64,000 nt of DNA from Brasenia schreberi (Eukaryota > Streptophyta > Magnoliopsida > Nymphaeales > Cabombaceae). The stretch lies in the NCBI GenBank assembly GCA_036023115.1, contig JAYKKT010000087.1, positions 11,920,001 through 11,984,000 of the forward strand, written 5' to 3'. Every line of letters begins with the position of its first letter. The first letter of the stretch is position 1. The translations under genes were made by a program, and so were the position numbers. This document shows positions 54,819-64,000 of the stretch, piece after piece. Below the pieces are notes generated by a model, which was given only the letters and a program-made list of their open reading frames with translations, was not told where the DNA came from and did no database searches.

Positions 54819-56475
54819 CACAACATTTTTTTGAACTGGAAAGAAGGTTTTGCAGGTAATGCTAATAGTTTTCTACACCACATGCTTGAGGTTTACATTG
54901 TCATGTCCAATTTGAACGGCATTCAAGTTTCTGATATTTGTTATTCAACTTATTCTTGCAATTTTTTACTTGTTCAAGTCCTCTGCTAGGCACTTGCTAG
55001 TCAGGCTTACACACTAGCTTTGAGGCTTATGTTGCAATTTGAACAATGATTTTGTGTAAGCAACCAGCTTAATTTTCATCTAGTGACGTAAAAGGCTTGG
55101 TTCTGTTTTTCACTTGACTTTGTAACCAGCTTAATTTTGCCTTTTAGGGGTGTCTCATTAACTTACTGAGTTACACATTGGTTGTTGGAGTTGCATCTCA
55201 AACATCTCTATGACATGATTCACTTTACTAGTAGCAACAGGAATATATCCCACCGTTCTCTGAGAATTTTTATTTATAGGCGAAGAGGTGAAGAAATAGA
55301 TTCATCATTCCATTCTACATAAATGATCAAGAGACCTGTCCTCTGTTCAGTACCCAAGGTGTCAAATGGGGCATCTATGTTTCACCTGTGCTTGTATCCA
55401 TTGAACATATATTAAGGACATCCAGAAACTGTTTTTTTTGGTATGGATGGGTTGTACTCTTTAACAAGACATGGTTTATGCTTTTCTGTTATGATTGTTG
55501 CTAGACTCTCTTTAAGATTTAAATGTGGTAAATCAATACTATAGAAATTCAAAATTTAGACTAGGATTAAAGGATGCTTTTGATGTGTCCGACATGGTAG
55601 GATTGCTTTTCAATGCACGAAGACTTGAAATTTGAACATTTTCCAATCCTGCCTTCTCTGTCATGCAAGTCCTGATCTTTCAGTGTTATGCGATTTGCAG
55701 TTGGTTGTACCTTCAGAAGTGATAGTTGAAGCCTGAAGGTATCTAGTACTGGTGAAAGGCGGATCTCATTTTTCGGTTGGTTTGTCATGTAGATCATTTG
55801 AATACAAGTGTATTGGGCTTATCGGGTGAACTCTGTCAACTGTGTGGATGGTCTACTACTGATGTTTCTTGCGCTATGTGCACAGAGCCGTTGAACGTTA
55901 CTCGGCAATCAGATTCCATAAGGGTGTGGAATCTAGGGAAAGTATTGAGAGATAAAAAATTCTGTTAATCTGAAGCACCTTTAACTGACGGAATTAAGTA
56001 AAAGAATTCTTTTCTAAACATGGAATAGCATACTTTCTCTGCATATTAATTTCAATTTTTTCTTAAACTTGGTTTTGGTGGTATGGAGCTACCGTGTTAT
56101 CCATAAAATGTCAAGTGGCAAACAATTTGGTGAACTTTCTGTCATCCACCATGGCATTTTTACTTCTTTTTCTTCTTGATTGTTGTTACCAAGATCATAA
56201 TGTTTTGCAGATTGTAGTTCGTGACACACCCGGTGAGAATTCTGTTCTTTATACCCATTTAATTGGCTCACATGTGTTGATTGAGATTCACATGAACTCC
56301 TTAAAGCAAGTATAAATGACTTGTTTGACTGCTTGGACTGTCATCACTGATGATGGTATTGTTGCACATCTTTTATTGGCTGCTGAATTAAAATTTCTGT
56401 TGGTTGCATGCTCGTTGCTGCTCAAGGTCTCTGCTGCTTGAGGGGCAAAAGAGAGGAGAAATCTCTAAATAGTTT
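54819..56475. other. Intergenic, no gene recognised
   Basis: Short frames (54801-54989, 55777-55968, 56094-56315) have no recognisable domain. The Cys-rich look of 55777-55968 (CQLCG, CAMC) is not a known zinc-finger spacing that I could confirm. Confidence 0.45.
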
Positions 56476-56872
56476 AGCAATGGAAGATGTACGTCATTGT
56501 TACTTGAGAAAACAGAAACTGCTGTGTGAAAGAAAAAGGCTTCTGTATGTGTAGATTAAGGAGAAATGAATAAGATCGTATCATAATTCATCTTCAAGCA
56601 TTCTATCTCAACCCGATTGGTCATTTCAACATTGATTATTTATAGTGAGAGGTTCTCTGGGTTCAGATTTCAACAGCAATGGAAGATGTACATCATTGTG
56701 ACTTGAGAAAACAGTAACTGGTGTGTGAAAGAAAAAGGCTTCTGGATCTGGCTCAAGGAGACGGGAATAAAACGTATCATAATTCATCTTCAAGCATTTC
56801 TATCTCAACCCCGTTGGTGATTTCAACATTGATTATTTATTATGAGAGAGGTTCCGCGGGTTCAGATTTCTA
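56476..56872. repeat. Tandem duplication, ~199-bp unit
   Basis: Units 56476-56674 and 56675-56872 share AGCAATGGAAGATGTAC, GAAAGAAAAAGGCTTCTG, CATAATTCATCTTCAAGCAT and CAACATTGATTATTTAT. Divergence is roughly 8-10% by eye. No coding function is evident. Confidence 0.85.
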
Positions 56873-57242
56873 CATTGCGGATTCTTATAACTCCATTCTA
56901 TGTCATACGGGTGCGAGATATGGCAAATTTCAAAAATTTTGAGTGTGGCGATACGGTTAGGGTATATAATATTATATATTATATATAATATTCAAGCTAA
57001 AACAAGTGAGACATTAATTAACATTAGTATATGACAATAGCAAGTACACAACTTTATATTAAAGCAAAACACATAAATGGTAAACAACTATTAATTTCAT
57101 CATGATACACAAATCAATCTTCACTATTTGGACTCATTTATCCAAAAAGACTCGAACTTCAAAATCGATACCAAATTTTGAAGCGTGAAATATCCACACA
57201 AAAGGAAGTGAAAAAGGTCTGCGTTGAAATATTTTTTTTACG

Positions 57243-57446
57243 TTTATTGGCGGAGTTTCATGGGAGATGATGGAAGACAAGCTGAAGGAGCATTTTGGAA
57301 ACTATGGTGAGGTAACGCAGGTGGTCATCATGGGAGATAAGGTCACGAGTCGACTAAGAGTCTTTGGTTTAATTGTCTACATGGATTACTCCCTCTTTGA
57401 TCGGGTTCTGCACGATAAATACACCATAGATGGCAGAATCGTGAGT
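57243..57446 (+). pseudogene. RRM exon fragment of an hnRNP-type RNA-binding protein
   Basis: Reads FIGGVSWEMMEDKLKEHFG and then GEVTQVVIMGDKVT, YSLFDRVLHDKYTIDGR: the RNP-2, loop and late part of an RRM as in plant hnRNP1/Musashi-like proteins. The RNP-1 core, normally RGFGFV, is degraded to LRVFGLIV. The initiator Met and first residues are missing. A donor-like GTGAGT follows at 57438, matching an exon edge, but no second RRM or downstream exon was seen. DNA on both sides has partly inverted ACGGGTGC motifs (near 56907 and, inverted, 57506), so it may have been carried by a transposon. Confidence 0.65.
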
Positions 57447-57807
57447 TAAAATAATAATAATAATAAATTTTTTTGCCATGCCGCTCCGACACGGTGTTGG
57501 TGTTGCACCCGTGTCGAGGTCTACACTCTACCCCTTAGAAGTGTTTGTGTGACTTAGACTCCATCACCTGAGAAAAGCAAACATCAATCAAATAACTGAG
57601 GTAACTTCTTCTCGTTATTAGGTTTGGTTGTGATAGCTTTTGTATTTCTTGTGTCATATATCTCATTTTCATGTACGTTATTGAGGATTTACATTGATTG
57701 TTCTATCTTGTTCTTCATAAACGATGTTTGCAGAAACATGTATTGGATATGATCATGATGGTGTTTTCTTTTTCATCTCTTGTTCACATTTATCAGGAGC
57801 ATAAAAA

Positions 57808-58018
57808 ATTTTCCAATGCAAGGGATCACCCTTGCATGACTGGTCCTAAGTCCGGATAAAGGAGAAAGGTTGTGTTAGGCTTCAACCAACCAGTTAGAGT
57901 CAAACTTTGTCGGACTTATTTACCATGAATTCTACAAAATTATGATAGGGCTTTGTGGAAGCAAAGAATTTATGTAGCTAACATCATCTAGTATGGAAAA
58001 AGGCTTAGTTGTTGTTGT
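57808..58018 (+). mobile_element. RTE LINE with the whole coding region deleted (~210 bp)
   Basis: The 5' region (GCAAGGGATCACCCTTGCAT, GGTTGTGTTAGGCTTC, AAACTTTGTCGG) runs to about 57945 and then joins directly to the last ~75 bp of the family (TTTGTGGAAGCAAAGAATTT, CTAGTATGG, TTG repeats to 58018). The join falls in ATTATGATAGGG, where the two parent sequences share ATGA/GATAGGG. It is either an internal-deletion derivative or a LINE-derived SINE-like unit. Confidence 0.8.
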
Positions 58019-61000
58019 GGTGGTGGTGAGTAGGCTGCTTAAGGGGTCTGTGCTTGCACTGGATATTCAACCAACTTTTTTTTCAGGGTTGGTGAAAGCC
58101 AGCAGAGTGGCTCAAGTTCTGCGTGTGTGCGTGCATGTGCATGTGTGAGTGCCTGCCTGTGTGGACTTCAGTTCTTCTCTACTCCTGAGTCAATCTCATT
58201 TGTGAAAATTGTATTTAATTGAATTTAGCTTGAAGAATTTCTCTTCAAAGTGTATCTAATGAACCTTACTAGGCTATATCCGATTAAGTAGGGTTCAGTA
58301 GTACCTAAATCTGATATCCTCGATGTAAGATTAATCATCAATTCATCATGCCCGTCTTAGTTATCAGAGTGAATTCGTGTTGGGAGGCATGACGGTCCCT
58401 CATGCTTTTGAATAGGCTCCTAAGCTCCATACCCTCTTGGCACCATGTTTTGAAGATTTCATGGGCCAGCAGGCCGGCGGGATGGGGGCGGTTGGTCGAA
58501 GAATCTCTGATGTGCTGAAGCCTCTATTTTGACTCCTTTTATGCGATGCTGAACTCAATTGAACTTTCTCGATTCAAATGCAACTCTTCCTTTTGAGCTG
58601 ACATACTTCTTCCTGAACTTCTAGTTCCTCCATGACTCAAAGATGAGAATCCTCTAGTTACCTTTACCAGGGCAGGTAAACGAACGAGCAGATTTAGCAG
58701 AGGCTGTTCACGGCTTCATTATTAACTCAAGGTCTTGTAATTGCTGGGCTCATTAGCTCGTTTGAGTCGTGAACGTGTCGAGCTAGATGAGCTGCTCAAA
58801 CTTCTTGTTAAGATTAACATAATTTTTCACACAAGATTTTCAGTACAAAACTTGATTTCTCATTAGGAACTAAGTTAAATTTTTCATAAGGTTGTGAAAT
58901 GAAAGTTTATAGATCATATTAATCTATATATCATAGCGTCCCAACTCATTGGATTAACATGGTTTTCTAGAATTATGTGACAACTCAATTAAGTAAGGTA
59001 ATATTAGTTGAGGTGAACTCAACATGCATGTTCAGATTCAGCTTGTGTAACTTAACGGGCCAACTCGATCACAAACCAAACACAAATGAGCTTGTCATGG
59101 GTGAAACCAAACTGGAAGATGCATTTAGAAGTTTTGCACAGTACGAACTGATTCGACCCGATTTCCTGTTTAACGAAACCCTAAATAGCGCATGGGGCCT
59201 GACTCGGTCCGATTGATGTTGGTCCGCAATCAGTTCCGATATGACATGTACAACGTCATGGATTCAATGGACCGGTTCTTGTCCGATTCCTGGTATGCCA
59301 TCAGAAATTGAGTGCCCATATCCTGATATGATACGTCGTTGAAATTCAAATTAACGAAGACCAAAAATGTATGACATGTTTCCCATCCATGCTTTGTAAG
59401 TTAATTATGCAAGATCTTATGATTACGTGCTTGATTACTCGACTTGATGAGTACTCTTGAGCCTTCTCGGGTTGGGTTCATCAAGAAGCAGCAATGCAGC
59501 CCCATAAGATCATGTGCTTGCAAGTTCTATTGAAAGGCTGCAAGTTGCGTCTATGAAGTTCCCGAATTCTCGACCAGAAAATGCACTTTTCTTGGGTAAT
59601 ATTGAGGGATTGTAGGATTATCTGCAAATTTCTGACGTTGCAATTCCAGAATCTGTGTGTGTGTGCACGTGTCCCCATGTGTGTCTTAAATTTCTGTATC
59701 AGGACCTTGCGTCGTATAGGATAGCTATGGGGGATGGGTATACACAATAATAAGATAAGGTGAATTACTTAGCTTTTTATTATTCAACAAAAAATAATTA
59801 CAAAATGCTGGAACTTTAAAAGATTCGGAAAAGAAATCATATTATATGCTATGATGATAATGTATGATATGGTGCTTCCGAACAAAACAATGCATTGCCA
59901 ATTGATGAATGAGTGAAAATGATACAAGTACTTTGATTTTATCGATCCAGGGATATCACTGTATGATTATCTCACACCGTACAAAACATTGATCTCTAGG
60001 ATTAGCACTGACGTTATCTACAAATTATGTTGATGAAAGATGTTTGGAATTGTCAATATTAATCATCATTAACCGTATAATAGCACCAATATTTTTCTTT
60101 TTGAAACACAGAGGACAATGCAATTAGGGATTAAGAACTTCCTGGTTCGTCTGCTTCTCTGCAGATCTCTCCACAGGTAATGTGTTCAGCACGAGAGGAG
60201 GAGGGTGTCGCCATTGAGAAGGCCTAGCGTGCTGGTTGGCTTCTCTTGCGACGGAGTGCGTTGCACCATTATAAGCATGCCTGGTAATCCAGTGAAAGGA
60301 TATATCCTCAAAACTAGAAAATAAATAAAGAAACGTGGCACACATCCTTAAAAAGTGTAGATGCACCACTGAGTCAGTACTGCAATGACCACAGTGAATG
60401 CCATCATTTGTGGCCGTTGCCACCATACATTGTCTCTAGTATCCGCCATACACCACTGAAACCACCACCACCTGTCTACAGCCCACAACACCTTTTCTTT
60501 TATTTTTAAAATAAACACATTATACAACAATATAGAAAATCAGGTCTTACCCAACTGTTCACTCATGCTCGATCATTATTTTTGTATGACATGAGTATAA
60601 TTCAAAAAGTTGTGAAAGTATTTGAAAATTTATGAAGACCTAATTTTATTATATTCATACTACCAAAAAAGAATGGTTAGACATAGAATAAGCAATGTAA
60701 ATAGTGGACAGGATCCGATCACTCACAACAATATTATTTGTTGGTTAAAAAAACAATTAAATATAAATGCATCTAAAAAGCCTTCATATACCCAAAATTC
60801 AAAAGTTGTTTTTTCGTTTTTATTATTGTGGAGCAAATTGCCATTGTAGAAGTATTTGGATCAGTTGACTAGGAGTTAATTTGTGGATGGACCACGTAGC
60901 ATATATATAAAACGAAAAACGAACAAGGAAAAGAACAAGAGAGAAAACGGGAAGAAGATGCCAGCCTCCCTTTGTAAGTTTCTGCTTTTTTAAACGGGCA

Positions 61001-61786
61001 AGTAAATATTCGCTACAAACATGGCGTAATTAATGAGAGGTAGTAATTTCGGTCACGACACAAAAAGACACGAATACAACTCGAAAACTCCTTGTGCTAG
61101 TAGGGCTGGTAAATTAGTCCAGATTGCTTGTAGCTCGTCATCGTCATCCTTGGCTTGTTCATGTTCAGCTTGCTGGACCATCTGACCTGAACCTGAACAT
61201 TGTTTAAGCTTCCTTAAATGACTCTTTTCAATTTTTATTTAACAAGGGGTATGTGTTTCATTCGTGATATCAGACTCCTAGTACTAAAACTGTAGACTTA
61301 TATTTACATGAACCTATAAACTATAGTTTTGAGAAACTATGATTTTATTTTTGATTCATGAGTGATACTAATATTTGGGTTTTCATGAGGTGGGGTAATA
61401 ACAGGACAGAAAACTCTCCTTAAGTTTTTGCATGAAGTCCATGGTTACAATTCCTGTAGCCCATATTCCCTCCACCGTTAAAGATTTTTTTGCTCAAATT
61501 AAGTGGATAGAACTGATGTTTCATATCAACCATAGGTTTCGTGTTTGATGCACAACAAAACTTAGAACTACAAATATTAAGGTCTAATTCTCTTGAAAAG
61601 TTGTACCAAACACACCCTAAGGTAAGTGTATTTTAAGCTACGGTAAACAAAGAGCCAGTCTTCACTTACATTTTTGTCACAATATATACAAGAGTTCAGA
61701 TCAAAATTAACTATTTATTTAGGGTTTTTAAGGAAGTGGCTCTATCAATTTGATTTAGCTTAACTCATAAATGATAGCAGGCCATT
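58019..61786. other. 3.8 kb intergenic DNA, no gene recognised
   Basis: Short frames only. The minus-strand frame 60426-60124 (with GIHCGHC and VAREANQHA) faintly recalls the RNase H or C-terminal part of a retroelement, but the match is too weak to call. 59640-59690 is GT-rich. Confidence 0.4.
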
Positions 61787-61830
61787 CTTTTTTATTACCG
61801 AGTTGGGGTTAGGCAAGACCCTACCAAACA
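61787..61830 (-). mobile_element. SINE-like 3' fragment
   Basis: Contains GTTGGGGTTAGGCAAGACCC, the counterpart of GCTGGGTTAGGCAGACCC in the SINE-like element at 11720-11890. Very short. Confidence 0.3.
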
Positions 61831-63016
61831 AAACAATGGATTATATACTGTATGCACAAGAAGATATAATGTTACCTTCCGTCAAAAGGAAAACTATTTG
61901 CTCTGTGCTCTAATTCAATAGCAGGAGCAGTTCTAGCGAGTATAGAGTACTCTGGTTGTGAGCTTTTGAAGTGAATAGCAGTCGACCGCCTATTGTAGTG
62001 GGCAAGCCTCGAAGTGCACCATCTCTTTGGTGGATAGTCAACAATGAGCATTACAGAAAAACCCTTGCTTTCCCAGTTGAGATAACTCGTCGTATGATTC
62101 ACTCATCTTGCTCGCTTCTGCAGTTTGACTGGGAACTAGATGTTGTTCCATTGAAAGTTCCTGGTACAACGATGATAAGCAGTGATAAATTGTGGCAGGG
62201 AGGCTCTTGAATTGTTTTGAGGCTTTTAGTGAAGCATAGTTTTGTAGCTGAGCAAGCTCCTGTTATATCGATAGATGCTAATGTGAAGGTTGATTCTGAA
62301 ATGATTGACCTATGACGCCCATCCTTGCTAACAGTAAGGGGATATGATTTCGCACTCTTGGAATCTGGTAACATTGGATGTCATTGAAAGTTATGTAAAA
62401 AACCTTAACATCATCATCAATTGCAGTTGAAGCGATATTGGATATAATCTTTCCATTAAATTTGCTAACAATGTAAAGTCTGGACGACTCAATAAAGGTT
62501 TTGTTCCTATCGATACGATGTAATATTTCCTTCTACCATTGTCATTCCTTGACAATAAGCCGGTTTGTGAACATGTTCACACATAGATTGTTTTTTTTTT
62601 TATTTGAAAAGTAATCTTTTTCAAATTTAAAAAAATAAAAATTAAATATGTACTTTTTAATTTAAAATTTTAAATGTAAGACATCCATCCAGATTTGGTG
62701 GACTACTCATGCATAGTGCATCAAATCCGGTTTCCTTTTATATATATATACATATATAATAGTATGTGTGTGTGAATAAAAAAGTGGGCAGGACGCATGT
62801 TTGAGACAGAGCATGAACCCTATCCTATGAAAAGCTTGAGAAAGTAGGGTTCCTTTTTCACGGTGAAAAGTTTTCCATAGTTCGAAACAGAGGGAACCAC
62901 TGTTAGCAATAGGCTGATCCGGTGTCTCGCTCAGGGCAGGTTAACCTTGCCTTGATTTTCACTGAGATTCTTGGCCCCAAAGAATAAACTCCAAATCAAT
63001 CCACGGGAGTTGGAGA
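61831..63016. other. Intergenic, no gene recognised
   Basis: A frame at 61971-62210 (LLQFDWELDVVPLKVPG) looks protein-like in composition but has no family I recognise. 62590-62660 is A/T homopolymer-rich, and 62738-62758 a TATATA run. Nothing else supported. Confidence 0.4.
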
Positions 63017-63910
63017 TAGGAGGATGATTGTCTTAGGTAGCTGACAATCAACACAAAGCTTTGTTGGTTAATGGTGTCAAAAGGTATAATCTTTTCGGCT
63101 CTGGTGCAACGGATTCTTTCAAAACTCTATGCGAAGCATGTTCGGGTGCAAATATTTCTAAGATGGACGACCTTACCTCTAGACGTCTCGTGGGAAAGAG
63201 TTAACCGGTGCACTCTGATGTAGGAGGAGGGTTATGTTAGGTAGTTAACAACCAACATAAAACTTTGTTGGATATTGTTGGCTAATGGTGTCAAAAGGGC
63301 ACTGTTGCTGCGTATCGAAACTCTAAGTGAAGCATGTTCAGGTGCGAATATTGCTAAGATGGGCGACCTTACCTCTAGACGTCTCTTGGGAAAAAGTTAA
63401 CCGATGCACTCCGATGTAGGAGGAGGGTTATGTTAGGTAGCTAACAACCAACATAAAACTTTGTCGGATATTGTTGGCTAATGGTGTCAAAAGGTATAAT
63501 CTTTTCGGCACTGTTGCTGCGGATTCTATCAAAACTCCAAGTGAAGCATGTTCAGGTGCGAATATTGCTAAGATGGGCGACCTTACCTCTAGACGTCTCA
63601 TGGGAAAAAGTTAACCGATGCACTCCGATGTAGGAGGAGGGTTATGTTAGGTAGCTAACAACCAACATAAAACTTTGTCGGATATTATTGGCTAATGGTG
63701 TCAAAAGGTATAATCTTTTCGGCACTGTTGCTGCGGATTCTATCAAAACTCCAAGTGAAGCATGTTCAGGTGCGAATATTGCTAAGATGGGCGACCTTAC
63801 TTCTAGACGTCTCATGGGAAAAAGTTAACCGATGCACTCCGATGTAGGAGGAGGGTTATGTTAGGCAGCTAACAACCAACATAAAACTTTGTCGGATATG
63901 CTTTGTCGGA
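63017..63910 (+). repeat. Tandem array of ~196-214-bp monomers related to LINE 5' region
   Basis: Monomers start at TAGGAGGA(G/T)G: 63017, 63221, 63417, 63631 and a partial one at 63845 (lengths 204, 196, 214, 214). The third and fourth are nearly identical. Each contains GGAGGGTTATGTTAGG and CAACATAAAACTTTGT, which align with GGAGGGTTGTGTTAGG and CAGCGTAAAACTTCGT of the RTE 5' region, plus GAAGCATGTTC and CTCTAGACGTCTC. The second monomer lacks a TATAATCTTTTCGG segment. The array ends with a short GTCGGATATG duplication and looks like a multi-monomer LINE 5' UTR whose body lies beyond the window, or a satellite born from one. Confidence 0.85.
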
Positions 63911-64000
63911 TATGATGTCTCAGAGAATATGTCATCTTTCTAGCACCAGCACACTGAGTCTATCAGAACATTGACATTGAAGTGATGCATGCTTTGGGCT

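Noticed and set aside
55777..55968. Cys-rich frame as a zinc-finger protein
   Set aside because: Cysteine spacing does not fit a known finger and there are no neighbouring exons.
60124..60530. Minus-strand frames with Cys/His and VAREA-like words as a retroelement RNase H end
   Set aside because: Too short and too weak a resemblance; no adjacent reverse transcriptase or LTR.
61971..62374. Frames around 62 kb as a small gene
   Set aside because: Protein-like composition but no family, no clear promoter or exon pattern, and the frame is broken soon after; left as unassigned.
63017..63910. Regular repeats that might be mistaken for a CRISPR array
   Set aside because: Units are ~200 bp with no repeat/spacer division, and the DNA is plant nuclear; they share sequence with a LINE 5' region.

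Overview
This is plant nuclear DNA, most likely from a flowering plant. The evidence is GT-AG introns split over long distances, a long P-class pentatricopeptide (PPR) gene without introns, a plant-type DnaJ (OWL1/DNAJC11-like) gene, and a heavy load of LINEs, SINEs, hAT elements and Ty1/copia remnants. The species cannot be named from sequence alone. Only two protein-coding genes are convincing, both on the + strand.

Layout. 1-2.4 kb: SINEs and a LINE-related fragment. 2.56-11.7 kb: an old local segmental duplication (blocks called X and Y here) whose copies have since received different insertions, so several target sites can be read directly as filled in one copy and empty in the other. 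11.9-16.7 kb: intergenic, with SINE-like pieces and low-complexity DNA. 16.7-17.15 kb: a hAT MITE with a perfect 8-bp target-site duplication. 17.79-49.61 kb: one 13-exon gene coding for a 539-residue J-domain protein. About 5% of its 31.8 kb is coding. Intron 7 holds copia and LINE DNA, and intron 10 (11.3 kb) is about 94% nested RTE-type LINEs. 49.6-51.9 kb: spacer with a compound microsatellite and a SINE. 51.96-54.24 kb: the PPR gene. 54.2-63.0 kb: intergenic, with a 41-bp LINE stub, a ~199-bp tandem duplication, an RRM exon fragment and an internally deleted LINE. 63.0-63.9 kb: a tandem array whose monomer resembles the LINE 5' region.

The dominant force is an RTE-clade LINE (endonuclease plus reverse transcriptase, ending in a TTG-repeat tail) with well over a dozen copies, from 3.26 kb full-length to 37-bp stubs with clear target-site duplications. 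No copy has an intact reading frame; the best has one 1,036-codon frame broken by two TGA codons. I found no new enzymatic system. The most unusual items are the ultra-short LINE insertions, a chimeric copia/LINE insertion with a 16-bp target-site duplication, the filled/empty sites in the duplicated block, an in-frame duplication of the last codons of the DnaJ gene that could give an alternative C-terminus, and the LINE-like monomer array at the right edge. Exon limits and similarities were read by eye; no alignment or database search was run.
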